From Akkermansia sp. (lineage in GTDB: Bacteria; Verrucomicrobiota; Verrucomicrobiia; Verrucomicrobiales; Akkermansiaceae), in assembly GCA_017398765.1 (NCBI GenBank), contig JAFQEY010000046.1:1-47812 (forward strand): a stretch of 47,812 bases of DNA. The letters run 5' to 3'. The notes under the pieces were generated by a model. The model saw only the letters and a program-made list of their open reading frames with translations. It was not told the DNA's origin and searched no databases. How positions within the stretch are numbered: position 1 is the stretch's first letter; each line of letters begins with the position of its first letter. Below are positions 8,855 through 17,020 of the stretch, one piece after another. Made by a program: the position numbers and the translations under genes.

Positions 8855-10987
8855 TTATTCGGGTTGGACAGGAGTTCCCTCGCTCAGAGAGGCCAGGTTG
8901 TTGATGATGACTTTCTCACCGGGAGTCAGACCGTGGTGAATGGCGGTGCGCCCATCATCAGTCGTGCCGCCGCAGATGACCTGTCGACGGCGGGCATGCC
9001 CGTCTTCCTCCACAAATACGTAGTGCCCGGCGGTATCCACCAGCACGGCCTCCGCCGGCACGGCGGGTACTTTGAACTCCGGCTTGCGTTTCACGCGGAT
9101 AGTGACCACGCCGCCCGGGCTCAGCCGACCGTCCTTATTGTCAAAGAACGCCCAGATGTTCTGGGTATCGGTGGCGGTGCGGATGATATTATCACAGAAG
9201 CAGACGTGCCCCTTTTCTCCGTATACGTTACCGGAAGCGGTCACCAGCGAAATTTCCGCTTCTTTCATCAGTTTCTCCACGTTGCCGAATGCGGAGAGAA
9301 TGCGGTTCTCGCTCATGGAGAAGCGCACATAGATGGGGCTGATTTGCACCAGAGAGGCCAGCGGGGACTTAGTATCAGTGATATAGTTGCCGCCGGAGAA
9401 GTTTACGCGACCAATGCGGGCATCCATGCCGGCATGGATTGTGCAGCGGGAAAGGTCATCCAGCGCGATGGTAAAGTCTGCCACAGCTGCCAGACGCGCC
9501 GCCTGCAAATCATCAAAGGTAGCCTGAGCACTCTCCACTTCATCCTTGCTGGTGGCATTTCTGTCCAGCAGGTATTTCTGGCGGTTGAGCTTCACCAGCG
9601 CATCCTGAATGCGGACATCGAGCTGCGCTATTTCGGATTTTCGGACATCCACCAGCGCTTGATAACGGGTGGGATCGATGCGGAAAAGCACGTCCCCCTT
9701 TTTCACCATATCACCTTCTTTGAACTGGGGCTCTGCCAGCAGCCCCTGCACCAGCGGGCGCAGCTCCACGGTGTTGATGGCTTCTATGCGGGCACCCTGA
9801 CAGGTGATGACCGTGGGGTCTTCCATCTCGCTCACCGTGTCTGTTTTGACCATGACCACCGGTTCGGATTCCGGTGCCTCGGGCTGCTGGGTTTCTGCTG
9901 CCGGTTTCACGGTTTCCACCGGGATAACCGTTGCACCCACGCGCGTCTTGTGAGCACCGTCGGCAATCACCATTTCCCCGGGTTGCAAGCCTTCGTAGAT
10001 GGATTGCAGACGCCCCTGAATCGGCCCGGCGATGACATTGCGGCGCGAAACCACATTCTTATCATCCACCACGTGGACAAAGGCACCATCGGCATCATGC
10101 TGCACAGCGGTGAGCGGCACCATGGTCACCTCTGCCGTGTCTGCCAGAGAAATGTGCAGCGCAGCAATACCGCGCGGGGTTAACACATGCTCTTTGTTAT
10201 CAAACTTCGCCCAGAGGGTATAACTGTCCGTGTCCCCGGTCAGTTTGTTGTCCACAATGGCTACTTTGCCTTCAGAAGGATAGCGCACTCCGTTTGCTGT
10301 GATGATGTTCACTTTTGACACGTCTGCAATTTTCCCGGGGCCGCCGAAGATGCTGTTCACATCCGTCTGACTGAGCGGGAAACGCATGTAGATGGGGTCA
10401 ATCTGCGTGATGGTGGCCAGTTTCTCACCCACGTTCACATAGTTACCCTGTGAAAAATTCAAACGACCGATGCGCCCGGTAATCTCTGCCTTGATGGTGC
10501 AATCCTCCAAATCTTTCTGAGCCTTCACCAGATTGGCCTGAGCGGCGGCGCGCTTGGCCTTGAGCTCCTCCAGCGTGGCGAGAGCACTTTCCATGTCCTC
10601 CTTGGAGGCAGCTTGTTGCTCTGCCAGTTTGGAAAGACGGGCGTAGCGGTTGGAGGCATAAATAATTTGAGCCTCCAGCTGAGCGACCGCCGCTCGGGCT
10701 TTCTGCTCTGCCGCCTGATAGCGGATGGGGTCAATCTCCATGAGCACATCCCCGGCATTGACAAGGCTTCCTTCCTTAAAATTGACCTCATGAAGGAACC
10801 CCGACACGGCTGCGGAGATGTTCACTGTGCGGATGGGTTCCGCATGCGCGATACTCTTGCGCACGATACGGTCTTTCCCGCTCACGGCCTTCTCTGCCTG
10901 CACATGGGAAGCCATTCCCCCGGGCATTTGAGCCACGGCAGCACCGGCTGCCATTAAAAACACAAGTATTGAGCAACGTGGGTACAT
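8855..10987 (-). CDS. tandem (double) RND periplasmic adaptor, membrane-fusion protein
   Basis: 710 residues from ATG 10987, about twice the normal adaptor length (~380). Signal peptide MYPRCSILVFLMAAGAAVA. It contains two full MFP modules. Module 1 has the barrel-sandwich half VSGFLHEVNFKEGSLVNAGDVLMEIDP, a coiled coil with LEAQIIYASNRYARL, and the second half AEITGRIGRLNFSQGNYV. Module 2, from about residue 400, repeats the order: VQGLLAEPQFKEGDMVKKGDVLFRIDP, coiled coil, MDARIGRVNFSGGNYI. A P/E-rich linker joins them. The promoter box positions rule out the longer start at 11038. It links the RND pump 15 nt downstream to an outer-membrane duct. A fused pair could supply the adaptors of the AcrAB-type hexamer as alternating halves; that is inference. 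Confidence 0.9.
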   Translation of the reverse strand: MYPRCSILVFLMAAGAAVAQMPGGMASHVQAEKAVSGKDRIVRKSIAHAEPIRTVNISAAVSGFLHEVNFKEGSLVNAGDVLMEIDPIRYQAAEQKARAAVAQLEAQIIYASNRYARLSKLAEQQAASKEDMESALATLEELKAKRAAAQANLVKAQKDLEDCTIKAEITGRIGRLNFSQGNYVNVGEKLATITQIDPIYMRFPLSQTDVNSIFGGPGKIADVSKVNIITANGVRYPSEGKVAIVDNKLTGDTDSYTLWAKFDNKEHVLTPRGIAALHISLADTAEVTMVPLTAVQHDADGAFVHVVDDKNVVSRRNVIAGPIQGRLQSIYEGLQPGEMVIADGAHKTRVGATVIPVETVKPAAETQQPEAPESEPVVMVKTDTVSEMEDPTVITCQGARIEAINTVELRPLVQGLLAEPQFKEGDMVKKGDVLFRIDPTRYQALVDVRKSEIAQLDVRIQDALVKLNRQKYLLDRNATSKDEVESAQATFDDLQAARLAAVADFTIALDDLSRCTIHAGMDARIGRVNFSGGNYITDTKSPLASLVQISPIYVRFSMSENRILSAFGNVEKLMKEAEISLVTASGNVYGEKGHVCFCDNIIRTATDTQNIWAFFDNKDGRLSPGGVVTIRVKRKPEFKVPAVPAEAVLVDTAGHYVFVEEDGHARRRQVICGGTTDDGRTAIHHGLTPGEKVIINNLASLSEGTPVQPE

Positions 10988-11006
10988 ATCATCACTTTCT
11001 ACGGTT

Positions 11007-11035
11007 AAAGTAACGTAATTCTTTCTGTTTTTCAA
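11007..11035 (-). promoter_or_regulatory. promoter of the RND efflux operon
   Basis: Minus strand TTGAAA (11035-11030), 17-nt spacer, TACTTT (11012-11007). Leader of roughly 12 nt before ATG 10987, containing AGAAAG as a weak ribosome site. No adjacent repressor gene. Confidence 0.6.
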
Positions 11036-11120
11036 CAAAAATTTGTGCCTTTTTGACTAACTGAGTGCGTCACGAACGCGGCGGTAAAAATACACTCTGA
11101 TTCCGCCTGCCATTTTGGGG

Positions 11121-11148
11121 TTGCAATTTACGTAAATTCTGGCATACT
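11121..11148 (+). promoter_or_regulatory. promoter of the FHA-like gene
   Basis: TTGCAA (11121-11126), 16-nt spacer, CATACT (11143-11148), then 9 nt to ATG 11158. The leader would be only 2-4 nt and carries no ribosome-binding sequence. Confidence 0.5.
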
Positions 11149-11157
11149 GAGCACAGC

Positions 11158-11754
11158 ATGGCAGCCATTTACATTACAGACGCAAGCGGCATTCCTTTGA
11201 CCTATGAGCTGAATCCTGAGTTCATGTATCTGATAGGTAGCGGAGAGGATTGTGATATCCGTATTGCTGACACGGAGGGCGTGGCACTCAATCACTGCGA
11301 ACTGCAGTGGAATGCTGAACTGAATATGTACATGTTGCATGCCTGCACGCCAGAGCTGATGATTACCGCCAATGCTGCCCCGCATAACTGCGTTGCGCTT
11401 GTGGAAAGGGTTCCCTATGGAATCGGAGCTGCCTCGCTTTCCTATGTGGAGGAATTGCCCGCTGCGGAGACACCCGCAGATGCTGAGGCGGATACGGAAG
11501 AATCCGGCGTTACCAGGATGACGCGGGCGGAGGTTGTTCCTGTACAGCTTAAGCGTAAACCTGTTGGGCGTGCCAAGCGGCTGTACCGGGGCGTTGCCCA
11601 TGTCCCGGAGATAGAAGTAGCCTGGGAAAATCCCATTGTCACCTTCATCAAACCCATCTACGTCATTGCGGTGCTGGCGGCAGCGTTTCTGGCCGGGCTG
11701 ACCCTGCACCATTGGCTCACCACCGGTGAATTCTTTCCGGCCACCATGTTGTAA
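11158..11754 (+). CDS. degenerate FHA-domain membrane protein
   Basis: 198 residues. Residues ~1-95 look like a forkhead-associated fold: YLIGSGEDCDIRIADTEGVALNHCEL fits the FHA core IGR..DCDI...D..VSRxHA. The phosphothreonine-contacting arginine (IGR) is a serine here and the SRxH element is LNHC, so phosphopeptide binding may be lost. An acidic linker follows, then a basic stretch, and one transmembrane helix (~165-185, IYVIAVLAAAFLAGLTLHHW) near the C-terminus. The N-terminal domain is therefore probably cytoplasmic. It heads a plus-strand group with the RelE-like and ABC permease genes, and a Ser/Thr kinase lies far off at 47.5 kb; no functional link is shown. Confidence 0.6.
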   Translation: MAAIYITDASGIPLTYELNPEFMYLIGSGEDCDIRIADTEGVALNHCELQWNAELNMYMLHACTPELMITANAAPHNCVALVERVPYGIGAASLSYVEELPAAETPADAEADTEESGVTRMTRAEVVPVQLKRKPVGRAKRLYRGVAHVPEIEVAWENPIVTFIKPIYVIAVLAAAFLAGLTLHHWLTTGEFFPATML

Positions 11755-11770
11755 GGGGGGGCTCAGATGT

Positions 11771-11827
11771 CGGGAGCCGTTGGTGCACGGCTTCCCGGTC
11801 TGCCGCGCGTGCGTAGAGCCGACCGGG
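11771..11827 (+). promoter_or_regulatory. two overlapping hairpins before the RelE-like gene
   Basis: CGGGAGCCG (11771-11779) can pair with CGGCTTCCCG, and the CCCGGTC at 11794-11800 can instead pair with GACCGGG (11821-11827), which abuts the ATG at 11829. The two folds share the CCCG segment and exclude each other. No T run follows. They may modulate translation of the downstream gene. Confidence 0.35.
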
Positions 11828-11828
11828 C

Positions 11829-12254
11829 ATGGCGCACATTTTGCTTGCTAATGGGGAAAGAATGGATTATAGTCACGCCGTGCAACAGATCGCTTTCAAT
11901 GAAATCAGTGCGGCAGAGGTTTCAGCCATTCCTGCCTTGGAGTTGCTGCAATTGTTCAATGGCTTCAAGGTGGATGCGGACTGCCTGAAAGGTAACCCCT
12001 CCGATTCGCGTTTCGGTGTGGTGGAGCGCAACGGTCGCCGCATCTTCCGTTTCCGTTCTCAGGATTACCGAATTTATTTCACTGTGGAGGAAGAGGGAAC
12101 GATTGTGGTTCAGCGTGTGTTGCACGCGGATTCGCTCAAGGATTTTCTTTTCCGCTCCGGCATGGGCGGTGATTCCGAGGATGTGACACTGAGCAATTCC
12201 CGCTCGTTTTGGCAGCTGATAGATGACGGCGAGCAAGCCGCTCGTAAAAATTGA
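11829..12254 (+). CDS. RelE/ParE-superfamily-like protein, no antitoxin partner seen
   Basis: 141 residues from ATG 11829; a second ATG at 11862 has GGGGAAAG just before it and would give 130 residues. The central part RRIFRFRSQDYRIYFTVEEEGTIVVQRVLHADSLKDFLFRSG matches the end of the RelE/YoeB/ParE fold: a basic-aromatic strand (R.FR..DYRIYF), a hydrophobic strand and the final helix. Annotated relatives carry the phrase cytotoxic translational repressor of toxin-antitoxin stability. There is no small antitoxin gene on either side; the neighbours are an FHA-like protein and an ABC permease. The extra N- and C-terminal extensions also argue against a plain toxin. The assignment is by pattern only. 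Confidence 0.55.
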   Translation: MAHILLANGERMDYSHAVQQIAFNEISAAEVSAIPALELLQLFNGFKVDADCLKGNPSDSRFGVVERNGRRIFRFRSQDYRIYFTVEEEGTIVVQRVLHADSLKDFLFRSGMGGDSEDVTLSNSRSFWQLIDDGEQAARKN

Positions 12255-12278
12255 TAGCTCCGGGAAGGAGAGCGTACG

Positions 12279-13196
12279 ATGACGGGGCGGCTGAAAAGTA
12301 TATTGCAGATGCCTGCCCGCGTGGCAGCAGTGGCGGGGGTGACTCTTACCCAGCTGGTGCGCATGCGTCTTTTTTTGGTGCCGGCGGTGGTGGCTTTGCT
12401 GTTTCTGGCATTGCAGTTTGTGCCGTATCAGGAAAATATCAGCATGGAGTATCAGGGGGTAGCCCAGCTCCAATTCCTCAAGGATGTGTGCCTTGGCTGC
12501 ATGCACCTTTTCGGCTTGGTTTTCTGCGTGGCAGCCACGGCTTTGCTGATTCCCCGTGATACTGAAGATAGAATACTTTACACAATATTGTGTAAGCCTG
12601 TACCCCGTTTCGATTATCTGCTGGGCAAGGCACTGGGGGTAGTGCTGCTGCTGGTGCTGATGCTGGGGGTGATGGATGCGCTGATGAGTTTGCTGCTGCA
12701 CCTTCGCGGTTCCGCCATAGAGGCAGAGCTGGTGGGTGCGCTGAGCGCACACGGGTATGCGGCTGAGGAAATGCGTCCCTACCTGGAGCAGGTGAGAGAG
12801 GCCGGCAACTCCTGGAACCTGCAACTTGGCATTCTGGCTTCTCTGCTGGGGTATGGAGTTCTGACCGGATTTACCCTGCTGATTTCCTGTTGCACCAGTG
12901 GCAGTATTGTGAGTATCATTTTTGCCTTGGGCGGTTATTTTGTGGGGATGTTCCGAAGTTCATTGTTCGCCATGTTCGCTTCCGGCGGTGAGGGAACATC
13001 TCCTTTCATGCGCGGTGCAGAAGCCGTATTCCGCGTGCTTCTGCCGGATTTCAGTATTTTTGCCGTGGCGGACACGGCGGCAGCCGGTGCCCCGCTCACT
13101 TGGGGAATGCTGGGTACACTTGCGCTTATAGCGATTGGGTATCTCATGTTGCATGTGGTAACGGCCACTTGGATTTTCAGCCGCAAGGAATTCTGA
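12279..13196 (+). CDS. ABC-2-type transporter permease
   Basis: 305 residues with about six hydrophobic segments (near residues 28-48, 70-92, 118-145, 185-210, 215-240, 275-298). The motif IPRDTEDRILYTILCKPVPRFDYLLGKALGV between TM2 and TM3 is the amphipathic element typical of ABC-2 permeases (ER..GT...L..P.SR...LLGK..). The matching ATPase is not adjacent; the one at 15359-15991 belongs to a different operon on the other strand. A strong ribosome site GGAAGGAG precedes the ATG. It overlaps the next gene by one base (TGATG), so the SEL1 protein is probably made in coupled translation. Confidence 0.75.
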   Translation: MTGRLKSILQMPARVAAVAGVTLTQLVRMRLFLVPAVVALLFLALQFVPYQENISMEYQGVAQLQFLKDVCLGCMHLFGLVFCVAATALLIPRDTEDRILYTILCKPVPRFDYLLGKALGVVLLLVLMLGVMDALMSLLLHLRGSAIEAELVGALSAHGYAAEEMRPYLEQVREAGNSWNLQLGILASLLGYGVLTGFTLLISCCTSGSIVSIIFALGGYFVGMFRSSLFAMFASGGEGTSPFMRGAEAVFRVLLPDFSIFAVADTAAAGAPLTWGMLGTLALIAIGYLMLHVVTATWIFSRKEF

Positions 13197-13615
13197 TGCC
13201 GACCATGATGACGGAGCTCCGAACACGTGCTGCTGCGGGAGAGGTGTCTGCCTGCATGCAGCTGGCCAAGCGCTTGATTCGCGGGCGTGGGGAAGGCCGC
13301 AACTTTGAAGAGGCGGTAGAATGGTTTGATGCTGCTGCTCGCGCCGGTGATTCTGATGCTCTGTACTGGCTGGGAAAATGTTATTTGAAGGGACTGGGCT
13401 GTCCGCGTGATCCTTCCGGCGGTGTGAGTTGTTTGGAGCGTGCTGCCGGTTGCGGGCACGCGGCTGCGGCACTGAAGTTGGGAGACTGTTTTGCCCAGGG
13501 GCTGGGGGCTCCCCGCAGTTTGGAGCTGGCAGCCTATTGGTACCGCAAGGCGGCGGCTTCCGGAGAGAAACGCGCTTATGCCGCTCTCCTGAACCTGGCA
13601 CGCAGACGCCGATAA
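13196..13615 (+). CDS. small SEL1-repeat protein
   Basis: 139 residues from ATG 13196, which overlaps the permease stop (TGATG). Three SEL1 units are visible, with WFDAAARAGDSDALYWLGKCYLKGLG and a last unit ending YWYRKAAASGEKRAYAALLNLA. There is no signal peptide, so it should be cytoplasmic, unlike the anchored SEL1 protein at 4754-5305. An upstream ATG at 13100 lies inside the permease and is not the start. Coupling suggests a scaffold or adaptor for the permease, which is inference. Confidence 0.75.
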   Translation: MPTMMTELRTRAAAGEVSACMQLAKRLIRGRGEGRNFEEAVEWFDAAARAGDSDALYWLGKCYLKGLGCPRDPSGGVSCLERAAGCGHAAAALKLGDCFAQGLGAPRSLELAAYWYRKAAASGEKRAYAALLNLARRRR

Positions 13616-13618
13616 ATC

Positions 13619-13656
13619 AAAAGCCCCATGCCGTTGCGGGCATGAGGCTTTTGACT
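13619..13656. terminator. bidirectional terminator between SEL1 and DUF6941-like genes
   Basis: AAAAGCC-c-CATGCC and GGCATG-a-GGCTTTT (13619-13652) form a long stem flanked by A and T runs, serving both convergent genes. Confidence 0.8.
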
Positions 13657-13684
13657 CTTTTATCTGAAAAATGGCTGATGCCGA

Positions 13685-14098
13685 TTATGCTTCCGGCTGG
13701 GCAACCTGAACGAGACGCAGGGGAGTGCGCTGTACAAGCTCGCCATCAAGCGTGATGTCGATGCTGTAGTTGCCGGTCTTCTCGAAGCGAAGTCCCTGGA
13801 AGTTCATGATGAGGTTGCGGGTCAGGAATGCTGCACCCTCAGGCAGAGCCACCTTCAGGTCGCCGATGATGGGCATGCGTTCCTTGTCGAGCGGGGTGCC
13901 GTCTTCGTCCACAATGGAGATGCCCAGCTTGTGGTCACCTGCATCCTCAGGGGTCATGCAGAGACGAAGAGCCAGAGCGCAGGCGGGGTGAATAACGGGG
14001 AACTGACGGGCGAAAAGAGTATCAAAAGCACCCTGCACGCAGAGCTTGCCCTGATAATCGGCGGCGTAGTCGCAAAGGACTGCAACTTGGATATCCAT
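13685..14098 (-). CDS. DUF6941-like protein of unknown function
   Basis: 137 residues, soluble, no signal peptide. It reads MDIQVAVLCDYAADYQGKLCVQGAFDTLF and later LALRLCMTPEDAGDHKLGISIVDEDG, a pattern I associate with the DUF6941 family: a beta-sandwich-like protein in which the first strand carries C-D-A/Y and a GxFD motif. No catalytic residues can be proposed. It stands alone downstream of the ABC exporter run, with a weak hairpin in between, and no clear sigma70 promoter was found in its leader. Confidence 0.6.
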   Translation of the reverse strand: MDIQVAVLCDYAADYQGKLCVQGAFDTLFARQFPVIHPACALALRLCMTPEDAGDHKLGISIVDEDGTPLDKERMPIIGDLKVALPEGAAFLTRNLIMNFQGLRFEKTGNYSIDITLDGELVQRTPLRLVQVAQPEA

Positions 14099-14126
14099 AG
14101 TATTATTTTCTTGTTAATGAGGTGAT

Positions 14127-14144
14127 AAAAAACCCGGTAACGGG
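14127..14144 (-). terminator. weak hairpin plus T6 between permease and DUF6941-like gene
   Basis: On the minus strand CCCG-TTAC-CGGG (14144-14133) is followed by TTTTTT (14132-14127). The stem is only 4 GC pairs, so it may be a leaky terminator at the end of the dnaX-to-permease run. Confidence 0.35.
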
Positions 14145-14232
14145 AAAAGATATGCTATTTCTATCACAAAAATGAGCGGATTCAAGCTAAAATTACATCA
14201 GCATAGTAAGGCTGACAAAAAAAGAGTCAATA

Positions 14233-15408
14233 TTACTTGAGAACACGGCCTATTTCCCTGTTGGCTGCCACGACAATGGGCAGAGAGGATACCAGAACGC
14301 AGAGCAGCAGTGCTGCGCAGATGAGCTGCAGCTCCGGTTGAATTTCTGCTACACTCAGGCGGAACTCTCCCAGCTTGAAGAATTGGGTGAGGATGATTGC
14401 CTGACTGTGCATGAATACGGCAAAGGCGGCGGCAAAAGCTGCTGCCACTAAAAAAAGATTTTCGCACAGAAAGCTCAGCACCAGTAGCATGGGGTGGATA
14501 CCGAAGCTTTTCATGAGTGTGTAGATATATTCATTCTGTCGGTATTCCATGCCGGCAAGTGAGGTGAGCAGGATACCAACGATAAGCACAATGCCGAGGC
14601 AGAATCCGGCGCGGCACTGCATCTGATTATCCAGAACAATGTCCAGCTGCTCCAGAAGCCGCACGGCAGAGTTTACTCCGGCGGAGGCCCCTTCCAGGCG
14701 GATGAGGTTTTGCAGGTATTGCTCTGCGCGGCGGATATCCGCCGCACTGCTGATATTGTTGATGCGCAGCAGGAGTTGTCGGGAGCAGGTTTGCAGCCGA
14801 TCCTCCCCCAGCCATGCCGCTGCTTCTTCCGGGGAGAGCAGTAGCCCGCCGCGTTTCAGCGTGCGAGAAAGCGGGTGATTGGCCGGAAGATGCCGCACAC
14901 TGACCGTGAATGTGACACCTTTGCGCCCGCCGATGCTCACCTCTGTCAGCCCCTCCGGTCGGCTTTCCCTCCCTTCCGCTGGGCAGAGCAGGGTGGGGCT
15001 GCCATTGTGCGCCATCAGGGGCAGGATTTGACCGAATCGGGAAAACTCCGTAGTGTAAATGGTCACAGCACTGCCGTCTTCGCGTCGGGCACTCCCCACC
15101 ATCAGCAGATTCCAGGAATCCGCCTGCAGCCAATCCTTTAATTCTCTCTGGCCGGGAATATGCAGTGTGCTGCCGTGTTCGGGGGAGATGACGGCATGAA
15201 TCATGTTGCCGCCTTCGTTCATGATTCGTGTGCGCACTACGTTGACGGAGATGACGTATGTGCCCAGAAAGAAAAGAGCACAGAGTGACAGAAAAAACAC
15301 GACCAGCACGCGTGCCAGCGGGCTGGAAATCCGCGCAAACCAGCGGTGTACTGTATCTTTAGCCAGATACAGGAGTGTCGAAATCAATGATATCATCTGC
15401 CAAATCAA
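14233..15408 (-). CDS. FtsX/MacB-like ABC transporter permease
   Basis: Up to 391 residues. One TM near residues 33-55, a large periplasmic domain of ~200 residues, then three TMs (about 270-290, 315-345, 365-385): the FtsX/MacB/LolC four-helix layout. The last cytoplasmic end NREIGRVLK is typical. It overlaps the ATPase gene by 50 nt if ATG 15408 is used; ATG 15396 (MISLIST) would reduce that and is an alternative. It forms an ABC exporter with the ATPase and the membrane-fusion protein upstream. MacB-type systems use ATP to drive periplasmic substrates through an adaptor, so lipoprotein, peptide or toxin export is possible. Confidence 0.8.
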   Translation of the reverse strand: MIWQMISLISTLLYLAKDTVHRWFARISSPLARVLVVFFLSLCALFFLGTYVISVNVVRTRIMNEGGNMIHAVISPEHGSTLHIPGQRELKDWLQADSWNLLMVGSARREDGSAVTIYTTEFSRFGQILPLMAHNGSPTLLCPAEGRESRPEGLTEVSIGGRKGVTFTVSVRHLPANHPLSRTLKRGGLLLSPEEAAAWLGEDRLQTCSRQLLLRINNISSAADIRRAEQYLQNLIRLEGASAGVNSAVRLLEQLDIVLDNQMQCRAGFCLGIVLIVGILLTSLAGMEYRQNEYIYTLMKSFGIHPMLLVLSFLCENLFLVAAAFAAAFAVFMHSQAIILTQFFKLGEFRLSVAEIQPELQLICAALLLCVLVSSLPIVVAANREIGRVLK

Positions 15409-15991
15409 AGAGTCGGCTGTCGTGGGTGCTGATGATACAGATGCGGCTTGAAGCGTCCTGTTGAATCAGCTTGCGGATGATGTTGGTGTTGTTATCATCC
15501 AGCCCGGAGGTGGGTTCATCTAACAGCACGGTGGGCGCATCTTTCATCAGCGTGCGTGCCAGGGCTGCGCGCTGTGCCTGCCCGCCGGAAAGTTTGTCTG
15601 CGCGGCGGTGGCGCAGGTTTTCCAACCCCAAATCACGCAGCAGTGCTTCGCAACGCGGCTTCCAACGCTTGCCGGGCAGGGTAGCCATTTCTGCTGCCAG
15701 GCGGAGATTGCGTTCCACGCTCATGAGCGGCAGTAGATTGATGCCCTGGAACATGTAGGCGACATCCTGCCGCCTGTAGCGGCGCCCGGTCACTTTGTTG
15801 CCGGTGGGAGTCAGGATTTCACCGGATTGGACTTTCAGGTATCCGGCCAGTAGTTTGAGTAAAGTGGTTTTGCCGGAGCCGGAGTACCCTTTCAGAATGG
15901 TTACCCCCGGGCGGAAGATGTGGGAAAACTTATTCAGTACCAAGTTATTGCGCTGGTAACCAAAGGAGACATTTCGGCAGGTCAGATTCAT
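15359..15991 (-). CDS. ABC transporter ATP-binding protein (LolD/MacB type)
   Basis: 210 residues. Walker A GYSGSGKTT, Q-loop in AYMFQGINLL, signature LSGGQAQRAALART, Walker B TVLLDEPTSGLD and the H-loop in ISTHD are all intact, so it should hydrolyse ATP. The size and the signature fit the LolD/FtsE/MacB subgroup. Its ATG overlaps the stop of the membrane-fusion gene by 4 nt (ATGA) and its 3' end overlaps the permease start, so the three are translated as a unit. Confidence 0.92.
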   Translation of the reverse strand: MNLTCRNVSFGYQRNNLVLNKFSHIFRPGVTILKGYSGSGKTTLLKLLAGYLKVQSGEILTPTGNKVTGRRYRRQDVAYMFQGINLLPLMSVERNLRLAAEMATLPGKRWKPRCEALLRDLGLENLRHRRADKLSGGQAQRAALARTLMKDAPTVLLDEPTSGLDDNNTNIIRKLIQQDASSRICIISTHDSRLFDLADDIIDFDTPVSG

Positions 15992-17010
15992 GATGCAGAG
16001 GGGACGATGATGATTTGGTGCTCACCGATGAGGAGCAGTCGGTATTCAGGGTGGAGCTTCCTTACCAGTTCTTCCCAGTTGCTGCATTCTGTCGCGACCG
16101 GGTGGCGAGCCAGCTCACCCTTGTTGAGTTGCAGGGCATCCTCCGGGGTGTCGAAGAAGAGGCGGGCGCGGGCATTGCTGCCCAGCATTCTGAAAGCGCG
16201 TTCGTGGTCAGTGTGCGGGATGCGGAAGAAGTATACGAGCATATCTCCGCTGTTGTTTTGTTCCACACGGCGGTGTGAGTATTCTCCGCGCAGCTGTTGT
16301 CCCTCCGGCAGGTCGATAATCACGCTGAATTGTTGTTCCGGTAGTTGGGTCAGTTCCGCGCGGGAGATGTGGAGGGTGATGTAGAAAGCGGAGTCATCGC
16401 AGACTGTGGCAAAGGGCATGGAGCCGGCTGCGTTGTAGACGAATGGTTCATCCGTATTCTCAGGCAGCGTGAAGTGGTATTGAATCCTACCGTCAAAAGG
16501 CATGCGGAGGGTGTTGCGGGCGTGTTTGCGGTTCAATTCATTGTTGCGGATTCGGGTCATGCCCTCTACCTCTCGCTGCAGCAATGAAATACGCTCATCA
16601 ATATCCGCCAGACTCTGTTGCGTTGGCGGCAGGTTATCCTCTCCGGTAGGAGCCTGTGCGTAGCGGCGCTCTCCGTGGGTAAGACTCAGGTAGAATTCCA
16701 CCTTGCGCCGCTGGGCTTCCAGCTTGCGGATTTCATCTCTGCGGTTGATGCGGTCGCGGGCGAGCTTGAGCTCCATTTCCTCGCGCTCCTGCGCCATTTG
16801 TTCCTTGTTGAGCACAGCCAGCACATCCCCGCGTTTGAGGCGTTTGCCGGCGGGTGCCAAATCGCTTACCTCCCCTCGCTCCAGCGGGAGGGCAGCAATT
16901 TGCTCCGGCACAATTTTGGCCGGCAGCGTGTCCACCTGTATGGTGGCTGCTGTTGCCGGGCTGCCTAACAGAATAAGCAGCGGCAGCGTGCGGGTGAATC
17001 TGTGCTTCAT
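15988..17010 (-). CDS. HlyD/MacA-like membrane-fusion protein
   Basis: 340 residues with signal peptide MKHRFTRTLPLLILLGSPATA. After it comes a biotinyl-lipoyl-like half (GEVSDLAPAGKRLKRGDVLAVLNKEQ), a charged coiled coil of about 80 residues (EREEMELKLARDRINRRDEIRKLEAQRRKVEF and a second strand), and the returning half (LRMPFDGRIQYHF). This is the order in MacA/HlyD adaptors of ABC exporters. It lies 10 nt after ybaB and overlaps the ABC ATPase by 4 nt. The coiled coil is short, so whether it reaches a TolC-like duct is open. Confidence 0.75.
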   Translation of the reverse strand: MKHRFTRTLPLLILLGSPATAATIQVDTLPAKIVPEQIAALPLERGEVSDLAPAGKRLKRGDVLAVLNKEQMAQEREEMELKLARDRINRRDEIRKLEAQRRKVEFYLSLTHGERRYAQAPTGEDNLPPTQQSLADIDERISLLQREVEGMTRIRNNELNRKHARNTLRMPFDGRIQYHFTLPENTDEPFVYNAAGSMPFATVCDDSAFYITLHISRAELTQLPEQQFSVIIDLPEGQQLRGEYSHRRVEQNNSGDMLVYFFRIPHTDHERAFRMLGSNARARLFFDTPEDALQLNKGELARHPVATECSNWEELVRKLHPEYRLLLIGEHQIIIVPSAS

Positions 17011-17020
17011 GGAGATGTGT

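Noticed and set aside
8066..10183. 705-residue plus-strand frame over the RND adaptor
   Set aside because: Shadow of the adaptor gene; composition (H, G, R-rich) is typical of antisense frames in this window.
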